Shown here: piece by piece, positions 1 to 12,400 of the stretch
Layout: every line of letters starts with the position of its first letter
Position numbering within the stretch: position 1 is the stretch's first letter
Assembly (NCBI GenBank): GCA_029783825.1
Contig: JAREIK010000385.1
Location: forward strand, 1,956,501 to 2,020,500
DNA from: Sapria himalayana
Taxonomy: Eukaryota; Streptophyta; Magnoliopsida; Malpighiales; Rafflesiaceae
Reading direction: 5' to 3'
Length of the DNA stretch: 64,000 nucleotides
Position numbers and translations under genes: made by a program
The notes under the pieces: model-generated
What the model was told of the DNA's origin: nothing
Database searches by the model: none
What the model saw: only the letters and a program-made list of their open reading frames with translations

Positions 1-116
1 TCCTAGGCTATATCTATGAAAAAATTTGAATCCAATTTGCTTTCAACATAAAACGTAGATTGCAGCACATTACAGAATATTTTGTTAATACATACTTTAA
101 AAAGGCACTCCTAGGG

Positions 117-3100
117 TAGAGGTGTCAAATGAGTTGTGGTGTGCTGGGATGGTCCATTTTTGTATGGTTTGATCGTGCTGCCGTGCCGTGCTAGGCATGA
201 CTAGAGGTGTCAAACGGGACATTTTTTGGTGGCCCGTTTGGGCCACTGTATTCTGCATGGCAGGGCACGACTCAATTTTGTGTGGCCCGGCGCACCCCTC
301 CGGCTCGAGTTTAGCCGGGCCTTGGGGAGTATGGCTGGTTCGAGCCAGATTTTCCAGCCTAGCCTAGCCCTAGCATAGCTAGGTCCTAGGAGGCTAGTAC
401 TTCGAGTTTGAGACCAACTCACACAGTCGCATTCGATTTACCGTTTTGATTTCGGAATTGTGGATTAATTATTGTAATTTTTACAAATTTCATATTTTAA
501 GTTAATATTTATGAGTTATGAATCCGACATTACATTATATTATTTATTAAGTTTATATAAATTACAAAAAATATTAAAAAAATATATCAATTATTCATTT
601 ATTATTCAATTCAAAAATAAATAAAATAACATATAGTCACAACTTATAAATCATTATAATAACATAAAATAAATATCACCAATCTCAATCATAACAATAA
701 TATTGCAGTAAGCTCAACTTTCTCAATAGTTCAATCTCAATGTCAACCCGTATGAGTATGTAATTGATCATCGTGTATGTGTCTGATGCTATCATTAGTT
801 TTAATAAAATATCAATTAAACAAAAATATAATATAAATAATATATAAATCATTTTAAAAAAAATAACTATCAAAAATAAAAATAATTAAAAGTGCAATAC
901 AATATTTAATATATTATTACTTTAATTATCAAAATGAAATAAAATAATGGCAAAAATAAACAAGTACTAGCTGACTAGCATATATAACACTATCACATGA
1001 TGACAAATCAAGAATGATCAATGATTAATCAGTGTATGTGGTATGATAGTGTGGATGAAAATGTAAATTATCATCATTATGAATGTTTCTGAAGATATCG
1101 TTAGTACTTTCAATATATTTGATCTTCATACTCATTGAATTATTATTTATCATCTTTTGTACTTTATCCTGGATGTTCAACATTGAATTTTTAGTCTTTT
1201 ATGTATTCAATTATCTCTATGATATTTAATCATAATCGTGATCTTTTATTTGAAATCATATTAGTGGTCACAGAAAAAATAGATTTTTATGTAATGTTAG
1301 ATATCGAATAATTCAATAAATTAAATGTCATTTTAAATTGAACAGGATATGTGGATTCGTATGATTTTCATCATAGTAAATATCCAAATTTTTATTATCA
1401 TTATGTAATAGGATGAAGTATTAATTAATATTTAAGTACCGAAATAGCTTGCTCCTATTTGACATATCACCTTGTCGTTTTTCCTTGACTGGCTGAATGA
1501 AAAAAATCATAAATTCTGAATATTATATTCATGCCCATACTCGAATTTTTTCTTTAACTATCATATATAGTGTCATAATATGTAATTAAGTTAGTCAAAT
1601 TTTTTTTAACGAATTTTTTAGGTTGATGTATTTGTTTCATGTCTGTCGATTTGTATGTTAAAATATTTATATCCTTTTCATCTTAATTTTATGATTTATA
1701 TATGCAGTTAAATAATACAGAGTTGGAATGCAAGACTAATATTTCAAATACATAGTGTTTATCTCAACAATCATAATACTAAATATATTGTGATTTCTAT
1801 ACTTGCTAAAGATGCTATTAATATTATATATATACCTAAGTGAAATACAAGTAATTTGAGTATAGACATACAGACACATATTCATCATGTTATATGAAAT
1901 CATCAGGAATTTCATAAAAAAAATTTGTGTATCTAAGTTTGAATCTTCAATAATAATTTTTACTCTTATTATTTACGTAGTCAAATATCAATTTATAATG
2001 GCTAATATATAATTCTACCGTAAAGTATGTGTAATTTCAATAGTATCTCATATTTAGTTAGAATTTTTTTTAAATTAGTAGACGCATATAAGCTATTAAA
2101 CTTTTATTGTCAATTAGGTATTTTAATGAATCTCTTATTTTTTTTAATGTAGACAAAATAATTCTTTTTCTCGCCTGTACTATTAAGTTAATTATGTTAT
2201 ACTTGTACCTAATGTAAAATATCTTATCAAATGATCCATCTCTAATAGTTCTAACAAATATATTAATAATTATTTTATTATTAGAAGTTTTATAAAAAAA
2301 TAATACTAAATATTTTATTTTAAATTTTTTATTCCATAAAAAATTGTATTATATAATCATAGTCATAGTGGATGATGAAACATGCAAATAAAATATTATC
2401 ATAATTAGTTTATATATTGGATATCATGAATACTACTCAACTAATTTTTTTTATATTTATTAATTATTAATAATTTTTATAACTTATAATTTTTTATTAT
2501 GTTATTTCTACTTGTAAAGTTAGAAATTATATGATAAGTAAATTAGAAGTTGATATGCATAATACTAATTATTCTAAGAATCTCTGAAAATTTAATCAAA
2601 ATATCCATGATCATAATTAATTTGACTATGATTTTCCTTCAAAAATAATTGTGATATATCAAGGAGATCAACGAAATTAAACTAGATTTGACTTGAATGA
2701 TTTCATTGTTAAGTTGGCTTTAGCTCGGATCTAATAAATCATATTTTTTGGTGCATTGATCGGTAGACGGTATGTTCAGTCTAACACACACTCTTAAATG
2801 TATATATATTTTGATAATTTAAATATTTTGACGATTCTTAATTAATACTTTTAGAATTTTTATTTTTTATTATTTTGAAGTTTATTCATCTTACTGATAT
2901 TTGTTTAATTTTTTATTTTTTAAGTGGTAAATGAGTTTGGGTCGATACTGTTGGAAAAAATATAGTTTCAGCATCAAATTTTTTGGTAGTGTTATTATTA
3001 TTAGTATTATCTATATTTATGTTAATATTATATTCATTATCATTAAATTTATTATGTGAAATTTTAGTTATCTTTTTTATTTATAAAATAAATAATGAAA

Positions 3101-4561
3101 CTAAAAAAGTAAAATTCACAAATATATATATCATTACCATAGTTTAATTTATTATAAAAATTATATCATTTTTATAATCTAACCTTAAGGCAAGTTTTAC
3201 AAGCACGCCCACACCTTCGTTTATCCCTTGTATGTAAGTGTAAACCATGAGCCATAATTTTTAAAATAATTAATTAAATAAATAATTACATAGAAAAATT
3301 ATATATCTAATATTTAAATTTCAAAGGAAGATTTGAAGAGAGAGAGAGAGAGAGAGAGAGGCACAAGGAGATAGGAGAGGGGAAAAAATTTGAATAAAAA
3401 TTCTAAATTTTTTCTTTTATTTTTATAAAGAATTCAAAAATATTTGAAAATTATTTTTTTAATTTATTTTTGTAATTATAAGTAGCCTGAATCATGATAG
3501 TCATCGGATTATGGCCAATAAAAGTTGAATATAATTTGATGGCTACTATAATAATGTTAAAAAAACAGATTTGCTTTTTTTTTTTTTAAAAAAAATATCT
3601 GGCAGGGACATTAACATGTTTTGTATTTTGTTGTGATTGTCGGAGCCCATTACGTGAAAAGGCAACATGTGGGATAGGGGAGGCAGCCTATTTGTGACAT
3701 GCCACGTAAGCATAATTCAATTTATGTGACTAGTTTTTTTTTAACCACCCCATTAGGTGGTCACCTAGCAGAACTAGACCTGTGACCTGGTACTCGCTTG
3801 TGCTCAGTCCTGAGTCACTGGGCTAGTTGACAGTGTCTTCGGCTAGGTACATGGATCATGTCTGGCTAAACATGAGGCACAATTTACCCTAACCCATTAC
3901 CGCATGAGCTGTGCCATGGGCCAACACTGTCCAGGATTAGGAATGGTTCTATACTTTGTTGTGCTGGATTAGGTATGGCTGAATCATGCTGTGCTGTGGA
4001 CTGTGCTCTGGTCACCCAGCCTGATTGACACTTATAGAGAGGAGGAAGTTAGAATGAAACCCAAAAAAAAATTTAATTCTCTATTTATAAAATTTTTTTA
4101 TATTAAAAAAATATATCTTAATTTTTTTTTCGTTTTTTTAATTATAAATAGGCTGAACTCCAACAACTATTTGATTTTTGCCTGTGATCATTGTAATGAA
4201 ATCTGATGGGTACAAATTAATATATATTAAATTTTTGTTGGTGAAATATATAATGATAGATGTGGTTTGTTGCTTTCCATATTAGCACATATCATGTTAA
4301 AATATAATAGGGCATCATTCAGTTGGTTGCCGAGTGTTGATGAGACTTTTTTTTAAACTTTGTCTTTTGAGTATGTAAATGTGACTTGTACCTTCTCACG
4401 GATCATTGTGCTTGTGGACTGTGCTAATGGGCCAAGCACACGGCTCTTGCCTGATCCAATTCAAGGCGTGACAAGCCCTGACCCAACACGCCATTAGGCA
4501 TATCTCATTCTGGCATGGCTATTTCAGGTCATGCCACACTTAATGCCTCTAGTCATACTTG
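117..4561 (-). mobile_element. Decayed hAT-family DNA transposon
   Basis: A left end matching the family terminal repeat TAGAGGTGTCAA occurs at 117 and again at 202, each followed by the GC-rich, 'ggcccg/gtgccgtg'-type subterminal sequence seen in the other copies here. A decayed right end (ttaatgcctcta) ends near 4561. Between them lie AT-rich DNA and a minus-strand transposase relic. Interior segments at 3380-3560 and 3990-4210 resemble the 5' part of the copies at 28.9-33.4 kb and 33.4-36.4 kb. The two left ends suggest a nested or duplicated terminus. No convincing 8-bp target duplication could be matched (4/8 at best), so the exact edges are uncertain. Confidence 0.5.
1080..2860 (-). pseudogene. 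hAT transposase relic
   Basis: Read on the minus strand, 1140-1400 aligns with the dimerisation-domain segment of the better preserved transposase copy at 30.6-30.8 kb. The same landmarks recur in order: the tryptophan-rich start, the ...ESTF-VLSRM-like stretch, the SESA-like motif, then the DKKSRLL-like helix. They are now broken by stops and frameshifts. 2660-2860 aligns with the BED zinc-finger end of that copy (near 32.1-32.3 kb). No open frame remains, so this cannot encode active transposase. Identification rests on similarity between copies in this window and on the known hAT C-terminal domain pattern. Confidence 0.5.
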
Positions 4562-4879
4562 TAGTAATGATTATTTTGTTGTGAGAATTTTATATGAACC
4601 TATGGATAGGATAAATAGTTTGATCTTTGGTCTACAAAAAAAGAAGTGTTATTTTTCAAGATGTATACAACTTAACATGAATCTTGTGGATGATCAATCT
4701 TTTAACAATGAGATATTTGACTTGTCATATTGATTTCACATTCTTAGTTTTTATAATCAATTATAATATGTCAACACTCTTCATGTTATATGTCAAAAAT
4801 ATTCAGCTTAGAAGAAGAGAAATTAATTTGTGGTCCTCTGAGAGTTTTCATAAAAATGTATACAGTCTTATATTTGATA

Positions 4880-5350
4880 GGTAAAGCTCAATATACTTTG
4901 TATATTAACCTCAACACATGAAGTGATAATTAACCTCAATATATTTTGTCTACTCGTGAAAAATAGAGTTGATAATAATATTTTGGATTTTTTGATTATC
5001 ACAGTAAAATATTGTCCATCTTTGAATTAATAGACAAAGCTACTCCAACAAATGATTGGCGCACTAGAACTCATAAGTAGCTAATATCATAGCTTTTTAT
5101 TCTACCTCTGTATTGAATCTTGAAATAGATGTCTGTCTTCTATATTTCATAAGATGAAGTTACCTACAAAAAAAAAAACACAAATTTATAATAGATTATA
5201 CTCTCTCTATAATCATAAGAGCATGGATAGATGTTTTCCTTGTACTATATTTTTGTATTGGATCTTAAAACAAATATTTGCCTTGTACTCTTTTTGTAAT
5301 CACATGAGCCTAGATAAAATCTAAATATGTGTTTATTTGATTATACTCGT
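4880..5350 (-). pseudogene. Ty1/copia RNase H relic
   Basis: On the minus strand, short frames give copia RNase H landmarks: an SDWA-like start (HALMIIERV), then KYRRQTSISRFNTEVE, a stop where tyrosine is expected, then KAMILATYEF. This is the usual copia order of (S)KKQ-TVSRSS-EAEYRAM--ATCEL. Stops and one-base frameshifts interrupt it repeatedly. A second relic of the same family and strand lies at 48.54-49.01 kb inside the MFS gene intron. No LTRs were recognised close by. Confidence 0.6.
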
Positions 5351-5459
5351 GATTTTTAAACATGATTTCACTTCATGAATTTTTTTTAGATACCTAAAAA
5401 TCATAAATATTGTATTCATATGATTTTTCAAATGAGAATATATAAAATAATTACTCATA

Positions 5460-6835
5460 CTTATAGTTTAGGTAATATCTAATATTTTTATTATAAAATA
5501 AATTAGTTTTTTTTATGATTATATTACATCAGCGAACTCAATTAACGAACTAATATGAATAGATAACTATACATTTGGATCAAGTGGAATCAATAAGTGC
5601 ACATGATGACATATAGAAGTCAGATAGAATATTCAGAGTATATCTTTTATAAGAAAAAAATATCAAACCTCAAATTCTTTATATGAAATGGGTTGTGATT
5701 TACCCAATTAATCATATTCTATAATTAAGATGAGAGATTCTCCTTACCTATTTGCAACTTGCTTTGAATACCTATCTAGGCTCTTCTAAGAAATGATTAG
5801 GGACGTGAGACTCTTCCTTCATCCTTGTTGTGCATCCCCCTCAAGATATCTCATCTCATGTATGTGAATAATTTAATTATTTTTTCAAGAGAGTAAATTT
5901 CTTCATCTAGTATTATCGTAAACGTGATCCAAGATTTTTCTCAAACTTCTGTTCTCCTTGCCAGCCCTTCTAAATTGAATATCTTATTTGAAATAATCTC
6001 AATTAATTTCAAAAGATTGATCACGGTTAATTATGAATTTACCCCTAGTCCACTATCATTCATCTTTCATGGTGTCCACTGACCTCTAATGGGCTAATTA
6101 ACTTGTAATTTTACTCTCAAATATTCAAGATCACATCAACAATCTATTTTTGGGTTGGGAAGGTATTAATTATTATCTATTGCTGATAGGCTGGAGCTCT
6201 TCGTTTTCTTACTTTCATGCCAAATCATAAACTTGATTGAGAATCTATATGTAAAAAGTTTCTATGGGATGCTCTCTTCTCTGTAAGATATCATCTCAAA
6301 GTTGCGTGAGGTAAAGTATGCAGTCCAATAATATTTAGTGGCCTTGGAGGATTCTCTATGGATCAGATGAATACACCATTATTATCTAATTACACAATGT
6401 GTGGAATTGTTTGACCTCAAAAGATGATACCCTAATCTAGAAATCTATGGTCATGATTTGGGACACATCGACTAACATGGCGGGCGAGAAGAAAGAAGCC
6501 ATGCGCCCACTAAATAAATGGGGGCACAATCGTCAAACAACAAAATCTAAATAGATACTTTTTAACTAGCAAACCAAATTTTTATTCTAGGTGCTACATG
6601 TAATTGGGCACCAATATATTGTTTCTTGTTCACGTGGGAAATTAGTTTGATTTGCATATTTTTCTTGCTTTTCTCCAATTTAGTGTGCAATGATATATAC
6701 TCACTAGTTTGTACTTTGTATCATCATAATTGATGAATGAAACTGTTAGTCTGATTCTTACGTGTTGTACTATTGTTTGCGACATGCACATTTTTATGTG
6801 ATTTATAATATTTTTTTGAAATATATGATCAACAG
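5460..6835. other. AT-rich stretch upstream of HDA2 exons, no gene seen
   Basis: This stretch has no recognisable exon. I looked specifically for the preceding HDAC exon, which should encode the conserved DLDAHQGNGH-type metal-binding segment, and did not find it. The DNA may be intron of HDA2 filled with decayed retrotransposon, or plain intergenic DNA if the gene is truncated. Confidence 0.5.
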
Positions 6836-9170
6836 GGAGAGTCTATATTCTTGATGTCTACAACCCTGAAATATATCCCTTCGTGAGTCACTTTCATCTA
6901 ATAGTGCCCTACAGAATTTCCATTTGGGCACCAACTCCTGCTTACCTCTACTGTTTTGTAGGATTATGTGTCGAGGCAATTCATTGATCAGAGAGTTGAA
7001 GTCGCAGTGAGTTGTCTTCCTCTTTCACAATGTGGGTTTTTATTATGTTTTCTGTCAGCCTTGTTTTTTTTTTTTTCCTGTTCAGAGTGGTACCATGACA
7101 GAGGAGTACTTAAGATATTTGGTTGAGTCGCTTGAGGTATGTTTCTTTTGCTGCTTGATACTTTAGTATTCAGCCTAAGTGAAATGAGATTCCTGGTCTG
7201 CTTTGCTGATATAGGACCTGTTTGGCTAGGGCACCTAAGCGCTTGCCATACATTCGGGGGGGAAAAAACAATCTTTAATGCACATTCTTGATAAAATGCA
7301 TATGAATTTTAGTTTTCTAAACAATATGATTTTCACTTAAATCCAACTAACTTGTTTTTTTTTCACAAAAAAGTTGTTCTTGTTGCATTTCTTTTGTGGT
7401 GTGGTGATGCAATTCTTTCGATAAATGCTAATTTAGTTTGCTCAGATTTTGTGATGCAATAATCTTCGACCTTTTGCAAATTGCAGTCACACTTAGGGGT
7501 TTCACCAATATCACATAGCCAACCAAGTGGTTCAAGCACAAATAAAACACGCCCCATTGCAATAGGATTCAAGATGAAAAGGGCTATATTTGTTATGGTA
7601 AAATGTCATGTTTTAATATAATGACAAGCATATTCATCCCAAATGGTAGATCTCAAATTTGAGATTCATCAAACTCAAAATCTCTTATTTTATGAAGCAT
7701 TGATGTCTCTCAGATTGAGAGAGATTATGCCTTAGTGCGATGACAAGCACATTCATCCAAGAGTGGTAGGTCTCGAATTTGAGACTCATCAAACTATGAC
7801 TTTCTAAGTTTAAGAGATAAGATTATCATGATATTAACCTGGCTCAGATTTTGATAGATCGTGTCTTAGTGATGATAAGTACATTCATCCAAGAGTATTA
7901 CGTCTCAAATTTGAGACTCATCAAACTTCGACTCTTCGATTTTAAGAGGTAGGACTATTAATATACATTAACATCTCTTAGATTTAGAGAGATCATGTCT
8001 TGGTACGATGATAAATATATTTATCCAAAAGTGATAGGCCTCAAATTTGAGACTCATCAAACTCACTCCAATTTTAGGAGATAAGATTATCAAAATATTA
8101 ATCTATCACAAATTTAGAGAGATTATCCATTCATGTGGTGATAATTGATAAGTATATTCATCCAATAGTAATAGATAGTAAATTTGAGACTCATCAGATG
8201 CAGTCTCTCTGATTTTATGAGATAAAACTATTAAGATATCAACATATCTCAGATCTTGCGCTAAACATGAATCTTATATACTAGGTATAACTTTTCGCTA
8301 GGTATGTTATTTAGATCAAATATCATTTTACTTGTAGAAAACTTGCATCGACTTGTAATATTTTAATCGAATTGAATTTAGAAGATTACGTCTTGATACA
8401 ATAGTAATCAAATTATCTTTGTTTAAGGATAGTAGGTCTCAGATTCGAGGGAGTTTGAAATAATCTCTCTGATTTATTACAGATAAGACTTGTCAAGATA
8501 TATACCTCTCCTAGACCTTGTATTATGCACAGGGTGCAAGCACATAATAGGTATACTAGGAAATGGTTTAATTTGGGAGAATGTGATTTTGGATTTTAGT
8601 CACCTAGCTAGCCTTGACAATGTTGTTTTATGGGTTTGTATATGATAAACTTTGATGGGCTATAATTTTCAGTAAATTTCTTGTTAGATTGCAAGCCGAT
8701 CTTTTGTTCCAGAGTTGGTGTTGTACAATGCTGGCACTGATATTCTAGAGGGTGACCCATTGGGAAGATTGAAGGTGCCAACTCGTGCCCATTACAAAAA
8801 AAAAAAAAAAAAAAAAAGTACATCTCACCTCTTTCAAAAGTTAGAATACATAAGTTATGCATTACCTGCTGCAGGTTAGTCCTGAGGGAATAATCAAGAG
8901 AGATGAGACTGTTTTTAAGTTTGCGTGCGAAAGGAGAGTTCCTCTTGTCATGGTGACTTCAGGTCCACATTTATATGTATTTGAATAATGATGCTGGCTC
9001 TTAAACATGTCTTCTTCTTCCTTGAGTTTCTTCTGGAGTTGGAGCAGGTGAAATCAGCTGGCCTTGTTCTTGTTTCAGGTGGTTATACAAAGTCCAGTGC
9101 CAGGGTGATTGCAGATTCAATTGCTAACCTGTCACAGAAATGCTTGATAAATTTGTTCAGCTCCTCGTAA
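6836..9170 (+). CDS. HDA2: Histone deacetylase HDA2-like (class IV, HDAC11 type), C-terminal exons
   Basis: Class IV histone deacetylases remove acetyl groups from lysine using a zinc-dependent arginase-like fold. Six exons fit GT-AG rules and one reading frame: 6836-6882, 6962-7006, 7086-7136, 8688-8774, 8875-8962 and 9079-9170. They encode about 136 residues with RVYILDVYNPEIYP, the YNAGTDILEGD segment (second zinc-ligand aspartate in the family), SPEGIIKRDE and TSGGYTKSSARVIADSI (catalytic tyrosine in GGY). The N-terminal half, with the His-His pair and DLDAHQGN, is absent here, so the gene is partial: either earlier exons lie beyond the left edge across a transposon-filled intron, or the 5' end is lost. 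The stop TAA at 9168-9170 overlaps a strong donor-like gtaagt, so a further exon is possible. The fourth intron (7137-8687) holds tandem repeats. Confidence 0.85.
7600..8560 (-). repeat. Diverged tandem repeats in HDA2 intron
   Basis: Units of about 119-137 bp recur, marked by 'attcatcc' at about 7632, 7751, 7883, 8019 (as atttatcc) and 8156, each followed by 'ggtctcaaatttgagactcatcaa'-like sequence and 'gagataagattatcaaaatattaa'. Reverse-complementing the unit of the 9.4-13.8 kb array gives the same order of motifs, so this is the same family in opposite orientation. Copies are strongly diverged from one another. Confidence 0.75.
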
Positions 9171-9171
9171 G

Positions 9172-9202
<31 letters not shown>

Positions 9203-9400
9203 TAATTTTGCTTTTGAGAAACAAATTAAATTTTGAGGAACAATGAAAATATTAATCTTGACCATGAAAGCGATTCAGTAAAAATTAAAAAAAAAATAAA
9301 GAAAATACAAAAAAGAATGTCTTAGTCTTAACAATTATTTTATTTTGCCGAGGGCATGATTATTATACTCAAGGCTCCCCCACTTAGTATAGAATGTGTG
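9171..9400. other. HDA2 3' flank with long poly-T
   Basis: A run of about 27 T follows the stop codon, then AT-rich sequence leading into the satellite array. No gene is seen. A similar run of about 22 A lies in the intron just before exon five (8797-8818). Confidence 0.5.
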
Positions 9401-12400
9401 AGAATTTAATATCTTGATAAGTCTACCTCTAAAAATAAGAGAGATTATGTGTGATAAGTATTGAATTTGAGGTCTGTTATCTCTTGACAAAAATATTAAT
9501 ATCAAATTATATTACGAGATATTAATATCTTGACAATTTTATCATAAAAATAAGAGAGATTATGTCTGATAAATCTTAAATTTATGACATAATCTTTTGA
9601 CAAAGATACTTATAATTAAATTAAATCATGAATTATTAATATCTTGATAGTTTTACCCACAAAAATATGAGATACTACACATCATATAAGTCTTGAATTT
9701 TTATAACCTATTATCTTTTGTATCAACTTACTTATCATCAAATTAAGCCATGAAAGATTAACATCTTAATAATTTTATTCTCAAAAATAAGAAAGATTAT
9801 GTCATTTAAGTGTTGAATTTATGCTTATTATCTCTTGGCAAAAATACTAATCATCAATTTAAGTCGTGAGAGATTAATATTTTGATAGTTTTATCCCTAA
9901 AAATAAGAGATACAATGTATCATAATCCTCAAATTTAAGACCTATTATTTTTCGACAGAGTCACTTATCATCAAATTAAGTTATGAGAGATTAATATGTT
10001 GATAATCTTAACCTCAAAAAAATAAGAGATCTTATGTTTTATAACAAAAACACTAATCATCAAATTAAGTTATGAGAGATTAATATTTTGATAGTTTTAT
10101 CCCCAAAAATAAGAGAGACAATGTATCATAATGCTCAAATTTAAGACCTATTATTTTTCGACAGAGTCACTTATCATCAAATTAAGTTATGAGAGATTAA
10201 TATGTTGATAATCTTAACCTCAAAAAAATAAGAGATCTTATGTTTTATAACAAAAACACTAATCATCAAATTAAGTAATGAGAGATTAATATTTTGATAG
10301 TTTTATCCCCAAAAATAAGAGAGGCAATGTATCATAATGCTCAAATTTAAGACCTATTATTTTTCGACAGAGTCACTTATCATCAAATTAAGTTATGAGA
10401 GATTAATATGTTGATAATCTTAACCTCAAAAAAATAAGAGATCTTATGTTTTATAACAAAAACACTAATCATCAAATTAAGTAATGAGAGATTAATATTT
10501 TGATAGTTTTATCCCCAAAAATAAGAGAGGCAATGTATCATAATGCTCAAATTTAAGACCTATTATTTTTCGACAGAGTCACTTATCATCAAATTAAGTT
10601 ATGAGAGATTAATATGTTGATAATCTTAACCTCAAAAAAATAAGAGATCTTATGTTTTATAACAAAAACACTAATCATCAAATTAAGTTATGAGAGATTA
10701 ATATTTTGATAGTTTTATCCCCAAAAATAAGAGAGACAATGTATCATAATGCTCAAATTTAAGACCTATTATTTTTCGACAGAGTCACTTATCATCAAAT
10801 TAAGTTATGAGAGATTAATATGTTGATAATCTTAACCTCAAAAAAATAAGAGATCTTATGTTTTATAACAAAAACACTAATCATCAAATTAAGTAATGAG
10901 AGATTAATATTTTGATAGTTTTATCCCCAAAAATAAGAGAGGCAATGTATCATAATGCTCAAATTTAAGACCTATTATTTTTCGACAGAGTCACTTATCA
11001 TCAAATTAAGTTATGAGAGATTAATATGTTGATAATCTTAACCTCAAAAAAATAAGAGATCTTATGTTTTATAACAAAAACACTAATCATCAAATTAAGT
11101 AATGAGAGATTAATATTTTGATAGTTTTATCCCCAAAAATAAGAGAGGCAATGTATCATAATGCTCAAATTTAAGACCTATTATTTTTCGACAGAGTCAC
11201 TTATCATCAAATTAAGTTATGAGAGATTAATATGTTGATAATCTTAACCTCAAAAAAATAAGAGATCTTATGTTTTATAACAAAAACACTAATCATCAAA
11301 TTAAGTTATGAGAGATTAATATTTTGATAGTTTTATCCCCAAAAATAAGAGAGACAATGTATCATAATGCTCAAATTTAAGACCTATTATTTTTCGACAG
11401 AGTCACTTATCATCAAATTAAGTTATGAGAGATTAATATGTTGATAATCTTAACCTCAAAAAAATAAGAGATCTTATGTTTTATAACAAAAACACTAATC
11501 ATCAAATTAAGTAATGAGAGATTAATATTTTGATAGTTTTATCCCCAAAAATAAGAGAGGCAATGTATCATAATGCTCAAATTTAAGACCTATTATTTTT
11601 CGACAGAGTCACTTATCATCAAATTAAGTTATGAGAGATTAATATGTTGATAATCTTAACCTCAAAAAAATAAGAGATCTTATGTTTTATAACAAAAACA
11701 CTAATCATCAAATTAAGTTATGAGAGATTAATATTTTGATAGTTTTATCCCCAAAAATAAGAGAGACAATGTATCATAATGCTCAAATTTAAGACCTATT
11801 ATTTTTCGACAGAGTCACTTATCATCAAATTAAGTTATGAGAGATTAATATGTTGATAATCTTAACCTCAAAAAAATAAGAGATCTTATGTTTTATAACA
11901 AAAACACTAATCATCAAATTAAGTAATGAGAGATTAATATTTTGATAGTTTTATCCCCAAAAATAAGAGAGGCAATGTATCATAATGCTCAAATTTAAGA
12001 CCTATTATTTTTCGACAGAGTCACTTATCATCAAATTAAGTTATGAGAGATTAATATGTTGATAATCTTAACCTCAAAAAAATAAGAGATCTTATGTTTT
12101 ATAACAAAAACACTAATCATCAAATTAAGTTATGAGAGATTAATATTTTGATAGTTTTATCCCCAAAAATAAGAGAGACAATGTATCATAATGCTCAAAT
12201 TTAAGACCTATTATTTTTCGACAGAGTCACTTATCATCAAATTAAGTTATGAGAGATTAATATGTTGATAATCTTAACCTCAAAAAAATAAGAGATCTTA
12301 TGTTTTATAACAAAAACACTAATCATCAAATTAAGTTATGAGAGATTAATATTTTGATAGTTTTATCCCCAAAAATAAGAGAGACAATGTATCATAATGC

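Noticed and set aside
117..4561. Firm target-site duplication for the first hAT
   Set aside because: Best flank match is 4 of 8 bases, no better than expected for unrelated AT-rich DNA.
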